The notes beneath the pieces were generated by a model that was not told the DNA's origin, did no database searches, and saw only the letters and a list, made by a program, of their open reading frames with translations. Shown piece after piece: positions 57,810 to 64,000 of a stretch of 64,000 nt of DNA. The position numbers were made by a program, and so were the translations under genes. Position 1 is the first letter of the stretch, and the number at the start of each line of letters is the position of its first letter. The DNA comes from Aurantimonas coralicida_A (lineage in GTDB: Bacteria > Pseudomonadota > Alphaproteobacteria > Rhizobiales > Rhizobiaceae): contig NZ_JAYXIH010000004.1 of NCBI RefSeq assembly GCF_036016755.1, positions 62,001 through 126,000 on the forward strand, given 5' to 3'.

Positions 57810-57835
57810 GCGGGCGGCGCGCGAGCGCCGCTCGC
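57810..57835 (+). terminator. Terminator-like hairpin after ppa
   Basis: GCGGGCGGCGC (57810-57820) pairs with GCGCCGCTCGC (57825-57835) over 11 positions (one G-U) with a four-base loop, 11 bases after the ppa stop. There is no U-run, so it may be a stabilising 3' hairpin rather than a full terminator. Confidence 0.55.
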
Positions 57836-58014
57836 ATAGCCGCAACCTTCCGCAAACAAAGTGTGCCCATTTCATGAACGATTGATATCCGGTAAACAGC
57901 CGGGTGCCTTTGTCATGCGCAGTTTGCACACGAGATTTGCAATTTAATGCCCTGCTCTTGTGCAACGCAATATACTATGTCTGGGTCATCGCAACGACCT
58001 GTCTGGACAGAACC

Positions 58015-58161
58015 ATGTTTCGCCATCTCACCAGCCGCCTGCAGGCTTACCGCAACCAGCGCAACGACATTCGCCAGTTGTCCATGATGGACGACCGCGC
58101 CCTGTCCGACATCGGCGTAGGCCGTGCCGACATCGCGCGCGCTGTTCGCTTCGGCCGCTAA
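58015..58161 (+). CDS. DUF1127 small protein
   Basis: A 48-residue protein of the DUF1127 family: YRNQRNDIRQLSMMDDRALS, then DIGVGRADIARAVRFGR. The YR..R.....L..MDDR.L.DIG.. pattern is the family signature. In Rhodobacter the related CcaF1 binds RNA and affects small-RNA turnover, while in Agrobacterium the family influences phosphate-linked physiology (known from other species, not shown here). It sits alone between ppa and the DUF167 gene, followed by two hairpins (58168-58187 and 58267-58302). ATG 58015 gives a normal length. An upstream extension is unlikely. Confidence 0.9.
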   Translation: MFRHLTSRLQAYRNQRNDIRQLSMMDDRALSDIGVGRADIARAVRFGR

Positions 58162-58167
58162 TGCGGC

Positions 58168-58187
58168 GTGCGTCCTTTCGGACGCAC
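58168..58187 (+). repeat. Hairpin just after the DUF1127 stop codon
   Basis: GTGCGTCC and GGACGCAC form a perfect 8-bp stem around a TTTC loop, six bases after the stop codon. It carries no U-run and could be the first element of a structured 3' untranslated region. Confidence 0.6.
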
Positions 58188-58266
58188 AAAGGACGCTGTA
58201 ACGCTTTGATCGAGCATCGGACCGCTACGCCTTCCGGGCCGGCGATCCGACGAGATACCGCTTGAG

Positions 58267-58302
58267 CGCCGCCGCCGTGAACAACGGACGGGCGGCGTTT
58301 TT
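58267..58302 (+). terminator. Intrinsic terminator of the DUF1127 transcript
   Basis: CGCCGCC (58267-58273) pairs with GGCGGCG (58291-58297), with an inner CCGT/ACGG stem and a five-base loop, then TTTTTG. It is a normal plus-strand terminator about 106 bases after the DUF1127 stop, leaving a long, structured 3' UTR. Confidence 0.85.
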
Positions 58303-58333
58303 GCGTCCGCAGTACGATGGGGATGGTGATCCT

Positions 58334-58701
58334 TCAGAGTGCCTCAAGCGCGGCGACCAGCACCAGCAGATCGTCCTCGATCCGCAATGTCTTCGCGCGT
58401 GATGTGTGACCGGCGACCACGGTAACGGCCGATTTCGGCACCCCAAGATGTTTCGCCAGCATGGCCGTCAACGCCTTGTTCGCCTTGCCGTCCTCCGGCA
58501 CCGCCGGACCCGGGCGCGTAGATGCAAACGCCCTTCCGCACCCGCTTCCCGTCCGTCGATTCGGTCGACCGAGGATTTCGGCGTCAGCCTGACCTGCACG
58601 AGCACGCCGTCATCGACGACGCGCCAGAGGCCCGGCTCGGCCACAGCCGACAGTCGCGCGACCGGCTCAGACGCCGACGCTGTAAATCGCCGGGTTGACA
58701 T
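58334..58701 (-). pseudogene. DUF167 (YggU) family gene, single-base frameshift
   Basis: The first part (LWRVVDDGVLVQVRLTPKSS, then DRIDGREAGAEGRLHLRARVR) is typical DUF167, after which the frame gives nonsense (RCRRTARRTRR). In the next frame the expected second half follows at once: VPEDGKANKALTAMLAKHLG, VPKSAVTVVAGHTSRAKTLR and LLVLVAALEAL, stopping at 58334. Adding one G in the GGCGG (near 58501-58508) gives an intact 103-residue protein from a GTG at 58644. ATG 58701 is an alternative start overlapping yggT. The function is unknown. Lesion or base-calling error, as in parE and the GST. Confidence 0.85.
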
Positions 58702-58969
58702 AATAGACCAGCAGATACTGCAGGAACATGATCCCGAACAGCACGACCAGCGGCGACAGGTCGATGCCGCCGAGATCGGGCAGCACCTTGCGGATGCGCC
58801 GATAGACCGGCTCGGTCAGCTGCCACAGGAAGCGCCCAACCGAATCGACGAAGGGGTTGCCCGGATTGACGATGTTGAAGGCGTAGAGCCAGGAGAGGAT
58901 CGCCGATGCGATGACGATCCACCAATACAGGTTGAGCGCCTGATAAAGAACATAGGTGACTGCGAGCAT
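58667..58969 (-). CDS. YggT family membrane protein
   Basis: A 100-residue inner-membrane protein of the YggT family, with two hydrophobic regions (residues about 5-30 and 65-90) and the hallmark NLYWWIVIASAILSWLYAFN, FLWQLTEPVYRRIRKVLPDL and GGIDLSPLVVLFGIMFLQYL. YggT proteins are tied to osmotic shock tolerance and membrane integrity in other species. ATG 58969 matches homologue starts. Upstream ATGs would add a dozen unlike residues. The 3' end overlaps the DUF167 gene. Confidence 0.92.
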   Translation of the reverse strand: MLAVTYVLYQALNLYWWIVIASAILSWLYAFNIVNPGNPFVDSVGRFLWQLTEPVYRRIRKVLPDLGGIDLSPLVVLFGIMFLQYLLVYYVNPAIYSVGV

Positions 58970-59123
58970 GAATATCCGGACCTTTGCGACGACGTGCCCC
59001 GATGTAGCCATCGCCCCTTGAAATCGCAAGCCGGCGACGGCGGCGCCAAGTCACGACGGCGCCGCCGATTGCCCGTTGACACCGCCGAGCCCCGCACCCT
59101 ATATCGCGAACGCAATGGTGGAC

Positions 59124-59199
<76 letters not shown>

Positions 59200-59268
59200 G
59201 CCAGTCTCATGCTTGTCCAGGACGCCCCGTAAGCCTGGTATGACGCGCCCGACGGTTCGGGCTGAGCC

Positions 59269-60564
59269 ATGGCAGGTGCGGTCGTGACCCAGGACGTGGA
59301 AGCCGAGGCCGGCGCGCAACCCGCCTCCGACGGGAGCGCCATTCCGGACGACGACCGCTTCGCCGCCTTCCGCAATCCCCGCTTCCTGCGCTACTGGCTC
59401 GCCCGCTTTTTCTCCACCTTCGCCATCCAGATCGTCATCGTGTCGGTCGGCTGGCAGATCTACGATCTGACCCGCAACCCGCTGGATCTCGGCATTATCG
59501 GCCTTTGCCAGTTCCTGCCTGCGCTTCTTCTGGTTCTCGTCACGGGGGCGGCGGCCGACCGGTTTTCGCGGCGGCTGATCATGGGACTGGCCATTTTTGT
59601 CGAGGCGATCGGGGCACTCGCCCTGCTACTGCTGACGTGGCACGGCCTCGCCTCGCCGCTGCCGGTCTTCGCCGTCCTCGTCGGCTTCGGTATCGCCCGC
59701 GCCTTCTTCGGCCCGTCCTCGCAGTCACTCGTGGTCAATCTCGTGACCCGGCAGGAACTCGCCAACGCCATTGCCTGGAACTCCTCCTCCTGGCAGATCG
59801 CGGCGATCGTCGGCCCGGTCGCCGGCGGCCTCCTCTACGGCGTCTCGCCGCTCGCCGCCTATGCCACCGGCCTCGCGCTCTTTCTCGGCGCCGCGACGCT
59901 GGTGATGTCGATCCGCGCGCCCGCCCGCAAGCGCGTTTCCGAGCCGGCGAGCTTTGAGACCGTCGTCGCCGGATTCCGCTACATCTGGTCGGAAAAAGTG
60001 GTGCTCGGTGCCATCTCGCTCGACCTCTTCGCGGTGCTCATGGGCGGCGCGGTGGCGCTGATGCCGGTCTATGCCCGCGACGTGCTGGAGGTCGGCCCCT
60101 GGGGCCTTGGCTTATTGCGCGCCGCGCCCGGCATCGGCGCCGTCGCCATGGCGGTCTGGCTGGCCGCCCATCCCGTCAAGGACAATGCCGGCGCGATCAT
60201 GTTCGCCTTTGTCGGCCTGTTCGGCGCCTTCACGGTGGTCTTCGGCCTCGCCACCGTCCCCTGGCTGGCGATCGTCGCGCTCGTGCTGATGGGCGCCTCC
60301 GACATGATCAGCGTCTATGTCCGCGAGACCTTGCTGCAGCTGTGGACGCCGGACGCGGTGCGCGGCCGGGTCAACGCCGTCAACATGGTGTTCCTTGGCG
60401 CCTCCAACGAACTCGGCGAATTCCGCGCCGGGGTCATGGCGTTCTGGATCGGCGCGGTGCCGGCCGTGGTCGTAGGCGGTGCCGCGACCGTGGGCGTCAC
60501 CGGCCTCTGGGCCTGGATGTTTCCGGAACTCCGCCAGGTTCGCCATCTCGCCGGACGGGACTGA
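59269..60564 (+). CDS. MFS transporter (enterobactin-exporter-like)
   Basis: A 431-residue membrane transporter with twelve helices: FRNPRFLRYWLARFFSTFAI opens the first, GVGWQIYDLT-like SVGWQIYDLTRNPLDLG the next loop, GAAADRFSRRLIM is the motif A-like loop between helices 2 and 3, and FGPSSQSLVVNLVTRQELAN and RGRVNAVNMVFLGASNELGE are family traits of the EntS/DHA3-type exporters. Siderophore, drug or lipid export is possible, but the substrate is unknown. It lies 69 bases after tRNA-Ala and converges with a HAD hydrolase. Confidence 0.9.
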   Translation: MAGAVVTQDVEAEAGAQPASDGSAIPDDDRFAAFRNPRFLRYWLARFFSTFAIQIVIVSVGWQIYDLTRNPLDLGIIGLCQFLPALLLVLVTGAAADRFSRRLIMGLAIFVEAIGALALLLLTWHGLASPLPVFAVLVGFGIARAFFGPSSQSLVVNLVTRQELANAIAWNSSSWQIAAIVGPVAGGLLYGVSPLAAYATGLALFLGAATLVMSIRAPARKRVSEPASFETVVAGFRYIWSEKVVLGAISLDLFAVLMGGAVALMPVYARDVLEVGPWGLGLLRAAPGIGAVAMAVWLAAHPVKDNAGAIMFAFVGLFGAFTVVFGLATVPWLAIVALVLMGASDMISVYVRETLLQLWTPDAVRGRVNAVNMVFLGASNELGEFRAGVMAFWIGAVPAVVVGGAATVGVTGLWAWMFPELRQVRHLAGRD

Positions 60565-60586
60565 CACCTCTGCCCGCCGAAGAGGT

Positions 60587-61294
60587 TCAGCCGAGCGCCC
60601 CAATCAGCCCCGCCACTTCGCCGAGCCGCTCGATGCGGCGAAAGCGCGGGTCGTCCGCCGGCGCCTCGGCGCGTTCCAGCGCCCAGGTCAGATCATGCGG
60701 CACGTGCACGCCGTAGCTGCCCGCGGCGAGCGCCGGCAGGACGTCCGATTTCAGCGAATTGCCGACCATCATCGCCCGCGCCGGCCCGTCGCCGTGGCGC
60801 GCGAAAATCCGTTCGTAGGTCGCCGCCGATTTGTCGCTGACGATCTCGACCGCGTCGAAGAAGTCGCCGAGTCCGGAGGCGGCGAGCTTCCTTTCCTGGT
60901 CGAACAGATCGCCCTTGGTGATCAGCACCAGCCGGTAGCGCCCGGCGAGCGCTTCCAGCGTCTCCTGAGCCTCCGGCAGCGTCTCGACCGGATGCTCCAG
61001 CATCTCCCGGCCGGCGTCGATGATCTGGCGCACGATCGCCGGCGAGGCGTTGTCGCCAGTGACATCAAGAGCGGTCTCGATCATCGACAGGACAAAGCCT
61101 TTGATACCGAAGCCGTAACGGGCAAGGTTGCGGCGTTCGGCATCGAGCAGCCGGCTGGACACGACCTCACCCGTCGCATGGTCCGCGAGCATCTCGCGAA
61201 ACCGAGCCTCGGTCAGCTGGAAGAACCGTTCATTGTGCCAGAGCGTGTCGTCGGCATCGAAGCCGATGGTGGTGAGCGTCGTGCTGGATGGCAT
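60587..61294 (-). CDS. HAD family hydrolase
   Basis: A 235-residue HAD phosphatase. The nucleophile is D13 in TIGFDADDTLWH, with the acid/base D15 next to it. LVLITKGDLF (motif II) and the KPxx-type VSDKSAATYERIF carry the motif III Lys, and VGNSLKSDVLPALAAGSYGV is motif IV. A helical cap (about 20-90) lies between motifs I and II. The exact substrate is not predictable. It is probably co-transcribed with the amidotransferase and TerB genes upstream. Confidence 0.92.
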   Translation of the reverse strand: MPSSTTLTTIGFDADDTLWHNERFFQLTEARFREMLADHATGEVVSSRLLDAERRNLARYGFGIKGFVLSMIETALDVTGDNASPAIVRQIIDAGREMLEHPVETLPEAQETLEALAGRYRLVLITKGDLFDQERKLAASGLGDFFDAVEIVSDKSAATYERIFARHGDGPARAMMVGNSLKSDVLPALAAGSYGVHVPHDLTWALERAEAPADDPRFRRIERLGEVAGLIGALG

Positions 61295-61303
61295 GATCCG
61301 GTC

Positions 61304-62092
61304 TCACTCCTCCACCCGCGCCCCGAAAATCCTGGCGAGGAATTCTTCCAGCCAGCGCCGGATCGGCGCGTCGTAGATCGCCCGCCCGTCGAAGTGCTGA
61401 CGCCGCCCCTGCGCGCCCGGCAGCTTCAGCCGTTCATGCCCGCGCGTCGTCCAGCGGTGCATCATGGCGAGCGTCAGTTCGGCATGGAACTGCACCCCGT
61501 AGGCGGCCTTGCCATAGCTGAACGCCTGGTTCGGATACCAGTCGCCCTTGGCCAGACGTTTCGCGCCATGCGGCAGGTCGAAGCCCTCCCGATGCCATTG
61601 ATAGACCATGTCCGGCCAGTGTGGCATCAGCATCCGCCCCTCGGTGGTCGGCTGGATCGGGTAATAGCCGACCTCGGCAAAACCATGCGGATGGCTGGCG
61701 ATCGGTGCACCAAGATGCTTGGCGAGCATCTGCGCGCCGAGGCAGATACCGAGAAACGGTCGCTCCTCGGCCAATGGCACCTTGAGCCAATCGATCTCCC
61801 GAATGAGATGCGCATCGGTATCGTTGGCGCTGGGCGGCCCGCCGAAGACGATGGCGCCGCCATGCCCGTCCAGGGTCTCCGGCAGGGGATCGCCCATCAC
61901 CGGCCGGCGGATGTCGAGCGTGACGCCGTGCGCCTCAAGCAATTGCCCGACGCGGCCGGGTGTCGAGCTTTCCTGATGCAGGACGACCAGTATTGGCCGC
62001 CGGTCCGCGCCGTCGAGACTGTAGCGGTGTTCCGCCGCCGCATGACGGACCGTTTCGGCAGCATCCTGTTCGCGCTTGTCGTAATAGGCCAT
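61304..62092 (-). CDS. Class I glutamine amidotransferase domain protein
   Basis: A 262-residue cytoplasmic protein with the triad of GATase class I: C117 in FLGICLGAQMLAKHLGAP and H203/E205 in YGVQFHAE, plus the LVVLHQESSTPGRVGQLL start. Members with this layout (GMP synthase-like lone amidotransferases) act on unknown partners, such as gamma-glutamyl compounds. There is no fused synthase. It lies 9 bases from the HAD gene, and its start overlaps the TerB stop by one base. Confidence 0.9.
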   Translation of the reverse strand: MAYYDKREQDAAETVRHAAAEHRYSLDGADRRPILVVLHQESSTPGRVGQLLEAHGVTLDIRRPVMGDPLPETLDGHGGAIVFGGPPSANDTDAHLIREIDWLKVPLAEERPFLGICLGAQMLAKHLGAPIASHPHGFAEVGYYPIQPTTEGRMLMPHWPDMVYQWHREGFDLPHGAKRLAKGDWYPNQAFSYGKAAYGVQFHAELTLAMMHRWTTRGHERLKLPGAQGRRQHFDGRAIYDAPIRRWLEEFLARIFGARVEE

Positions 62093-62562
62093 CAGTCGGA
62101 AAGCCCGCTCCTGTCCGCCGCCTCCCGCTTCATCAACATCCGGTCCCGCGTCGAAACCCCGAGAAGGTCGGAAATGCGCCAGATCAGATTGTCCTCGAGT
62201 TCATGCACCTCGCCGTCGGCGTAGGTTACCTCCCACAGCATCTCGACGAAACGAACCCGGTGCTCCGCCTCCAGCCGCGCATTGAGGACCGAGGTGAACT
62301 GATAGAGATCGACGGCCCCGGCATCCGCCTCGCGACCGGCCTCGGCTATCCTGTCGGTCTCGGTCGGGTCGAGCTGGAACTCTTGCGCCAGCACCGCCCG
62401 CATTTTTTTCCGCTCGTCGTCCGTGACGATGCCGTCGGCGCCGATGATGTGGAACAAAAGCGCTGCGGTCGCGACCCGTAAATCGTCAGCGCCCGCCGCA
62501 TCTCGCGCCGTCTCGTCTCTGCCGATCGTCTGCACGAAGTCCCGAAACGCCTCGAACATCAT
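62092..62562 (-). CDS. TerB-family protein
   Basis: A 156-residue TerB domain protein. The family repeats VATAALLFHIIGADGIVTDDERKKM and ALFEMLWEVTYADGEVHELEDNLI (in pieces: FVEMLWEVTYADGEV and HELEDNLIWRISDLLG) have the acidic metal-binding residues of TerB. Stand-alone TerB proteins occur next to hemY in many Alphaproteobacteria and have no link shown to tellurite resistance. Two ATGs lie at the start. The stop overlaps the next gene by one base. Confidence 0.9.
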   Translation of the reverse strand: MMFEAFRDFVQTIGRDETARDAAGADDLRVATAALLFHIIGADGIVTDDERKKMRAVLAQEFQLDPTETDRIAEAGREADAGAVDLYQFTSVLNARLEAEHRVRFVEMLWEVTYADGEVHELEDNLIWRISDLLGVSTRDRMLMKREAADRSGLSD

Positions 62563-62595
62563 CTCACGCCGCGCCCGGTTGATGGATCGACTCGG

Positions 62596-64000
62596 TCAAG
62601 CGAAGCGAGCCTCCTTGCGGTCCGCGCTGGTCGGGGCCGCGTTGCTTTCCGCAGGCTTGTCGCCATCCGACTTGTTCTTGCCGCCGGCGGAGGCATCCCC
62701 GGCCTTCGCGGGTTCCGGCTTGGATTGGGCGGGCATACCGTTTGCCGACGGTTTTTCGGTCTTGTGCGGACCGCTGTCCGTCGCCGCAGCGCTCGGCTGT
62801 TTGGGCGCGGAAGCTGAGCCGTCTCCGCCCTTTCCGGCCTCGATCGACGTGGCCAGTGCGTCCACCGCCTTGTCGGTGCGCTTCGGCTCGGCCGCCGGAA
62901 TTTCGGTCACCTCGATGGTCTGGGCATCGCGGCCCGCATCGGCTTCGATGAGCCGGCCTTCGCCACCCATGTGCTCGACCGGCACCTTCCAGCGGAAGGC
63001 GTCGAGTCGCCCGGTCACCGGCGATGTCGGTGCCCAGACCTTCGACACGTAGCCGTCGGCGGTCCAGGCCGGATCGCGCTCCGCGCGGATCGCCTTGGCC
63101 AGCCATTCGCGCACCCGGCCCACCTCGCCGGTGTCTTCTTCCTCGATGTCGGCGAGCAGCAGGTAACCGCTTTCGCGCGGTTCCGCCTCGACCGCCGTTC
63201 GCGCCGACTTGCGCGCCAGCGCGAAGTCGCCGGCATCGAGCGCGGCGCGGGCGAGACACATCTCCGCCTCGAAATTGCCAGGACGCAGACCGTGCAGCTT
63301 GCGCGCCCGCTTCAGTCGATCCTCGGCGGAGTCGCCGGGCCGTGCGCGCACATAGGCCTCGGCGATGTCAGGATGGGGGGCGTGCGTCCAGCTGGATTCG
63401 AGGATCTTGGCGCCGCGCCGAAGGTCGCCGAGCCGGAACAGCGCTTCCGCCGCCACCAGAGCGGCCGGGGTCAGCTCAGGCGCGAGCTTCTGCGCCTCGA
63501 TACCGGCGGCCTTGGCGGCCGACGGATCGCTTTCGGCGACGGTCATCGCCTTGGCGGTCAGAAGCACCGCGCGCAGCCGCTTGGATTCATCCCGGTCGAT
63601 CAGGCGGGTATTCTTCTGCGCCTCGAGAATATCGAGCGCCCCGTCCCATTCGCCGGCAAGCGACTTGGCTTCCAGAACGGCACCGCCGGCCCAGGGCACA
63701 TGCGGCGCGATCCGCACCGCTCGCTCGGCATAATGGCGGGCCGCACCCTCGTCGCCGACGCGCTCGGCCTCCAGGAACAGGCCGCGCAGCGCGAGCAAGC
63801 GCGTCTCGGGGTCGCGCTCCATCTGCTCGAAGGCGCCGCGCGCCCGCGCGTGGTCGCCCTCGATCATCGCCGTCTGGGCGTCGAGGAATCGAATCAGCGG
63901 CTCCTTGCGTGTGTCCAGCAGCTTTTCGCTGCGCTTGGTCATACGCCGCGCCTCGATCGCGTCGCCAGCACCGGCGGCCAGGATGCCGGCCGACAGCGCA
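62596..64000 (-). CDS. hemY: HemY-like membrane protein (5' part cut by window edge)
   Basis: The visible 467 residues are the C-terminal part of a HemY-type TPR protein. ALSAGILAAGAGDAIEARR enters from the right edge, then the TPR-like helices (ARGAFEQMERDPETRLLALR, GLFLEAERVGDEGAARHYAE) and the HemY core to DPAWTADGYVSKVWAPTSPV and LDAFRWKVPVE. The final 125 residues are a Pro/Ala/Lys/Ser-rich, disordered tail. HemY sits in the haem-synthesis operon (hemC-hemD-hemX-hemY) of Proteobacteria, with unproven function. An ATG at 63942 is inside the frame and is not the start, as the frame and similarity continue to the edge. Confidence 0.88.
   Translation of the reverse strand, partial: ALSAGILAAGAGDAIEARRMTKRSEKLLDTRKEPLIRFLDAQTAMIEGDHARARGAFEQMERDPETRLLALRGLFLEAERVGDEGAARHYAERAVRIAPHVPWAGGAVLEAKSLAGEWDGALDILEAQKNTRLIDRDESKRLRAVLLTAKAMTVAESDPSAAKAAGIEAQKLAPELTPAALVAAEALFRLGDLRRGAKILESSWTHAPHPDIAEAYVRARPGDSAEDRLKRARKLHGLRPGNFEAEMCLARAALDAGDFALARKSARTAVEAEPRESGYLLLADIEEEDTGEVGRVREWLAKAIRAERDPAWTADGYVSKVWAPTSPVTGRLDAFRWKVPVEHMGGEGRLIEADAGRDAQTIEVTEIPAAEPKRTDKAVDALATSIEAGKGGDGSASAPKQPSAAATDSGPHKTEKPSANGMPAQSKPEPAKAGDASAGGKNKSDGDKPAESNAAPTSADRKEARFA

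Overview
The window is high-GC, densely packed chromosomal DNA from an alphaproteobacterium, most likely of the order Hyphomicrobiales (Rhizobiales). The evidence is the gene order: leuC, rplS, trmD, rimM, rpsP and ffh; then dapF, mtaB, ftsY and yciB; then ccmG, ccmD, ccmC, ccmB and ccmA beside acnA and DUF1223 and DUF2794 genes. IalB, DUF1236 and DUF1127 genes also fit. The species cannot be named from sequence alone. No prophage, insertion sequence, CRISPR array or secretion cluster is visible, so this is essentially housekeeping chromosome.

Layout. 1-5 kb: the end of an acetyltransferase, a membrane diguanylate cyclase, leuC, an XRE regulator and a DUF2061 protein. 5-10 kb: a minus-strand translation and protein-targeting block (rplS, trmD, rimM, rpsP, ffh). 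10-17.5 kb: a membrane EEP phosphatase, two envelope proteins, then dapF-mtaB-ftsY and yciB on the plus strand. 17.5-22 kb: a NUDIX gene, a decayed parDE pair and the cytochrome c maturation genes. 22-29.6 kb: acnA, DUF1223, DUF2794, YihY/BrkB, an acetyltransferase and a Bax-inhibitor-1 protein. 29.9-34 kb: the YbbP/YbbA-type ABC transporter divergent from the TesA-like esterase. 34.8-42 kb: RNA cyclic phosphodiesterase, a YkvA protein, an IalB-like protein, rlmN, an orphan BrnA antitoxin, a frameshifted GST, two small exporters and argG. 42-52.5 kb: a flavin oxidoreductase, an unknown lipase-like membrane protein coupled to an ICMT-like methyltransferase, a site-2 protease, a MarR-Bcr/CflA efflux pair, an M3 oligopeptidase and a cyclase-TPR protein. 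52.6-64 kb: typA, a serine-glyoxylate aminotransferase, ppa, a DUF1127 gene, yggT, tRNA-Ala(CGC), an MFS transporter, a HAD hydrolase, a glutamine amidotransferase, a TerB protein and the 3' part of hemY.

The genes work mainly in information processing (ribosomal proteins, tRNA and rRNA modification, SRP and its receptor), central metabolism (LeuC, DapF, ArgG, AcnA, Ppa, SgaA), cytochrome c maturation and envelope upkeep. No new multi-gene system stands out. The most notable signals are three single-base frameshifts (ParE, GST, DUF167), each just before a conserved C-terminal block, and an apparent in-frame deletion in a small EamA transporter about 75 bp from one of them. Others are a repeated DFSWL-type motif in the FtsY tail, small uncharacterised genes beside leuC and inside the ccm cluster, a DUF1127 gene with a structured 3' end, and the coupled lipase-like/ICMT gene pair.
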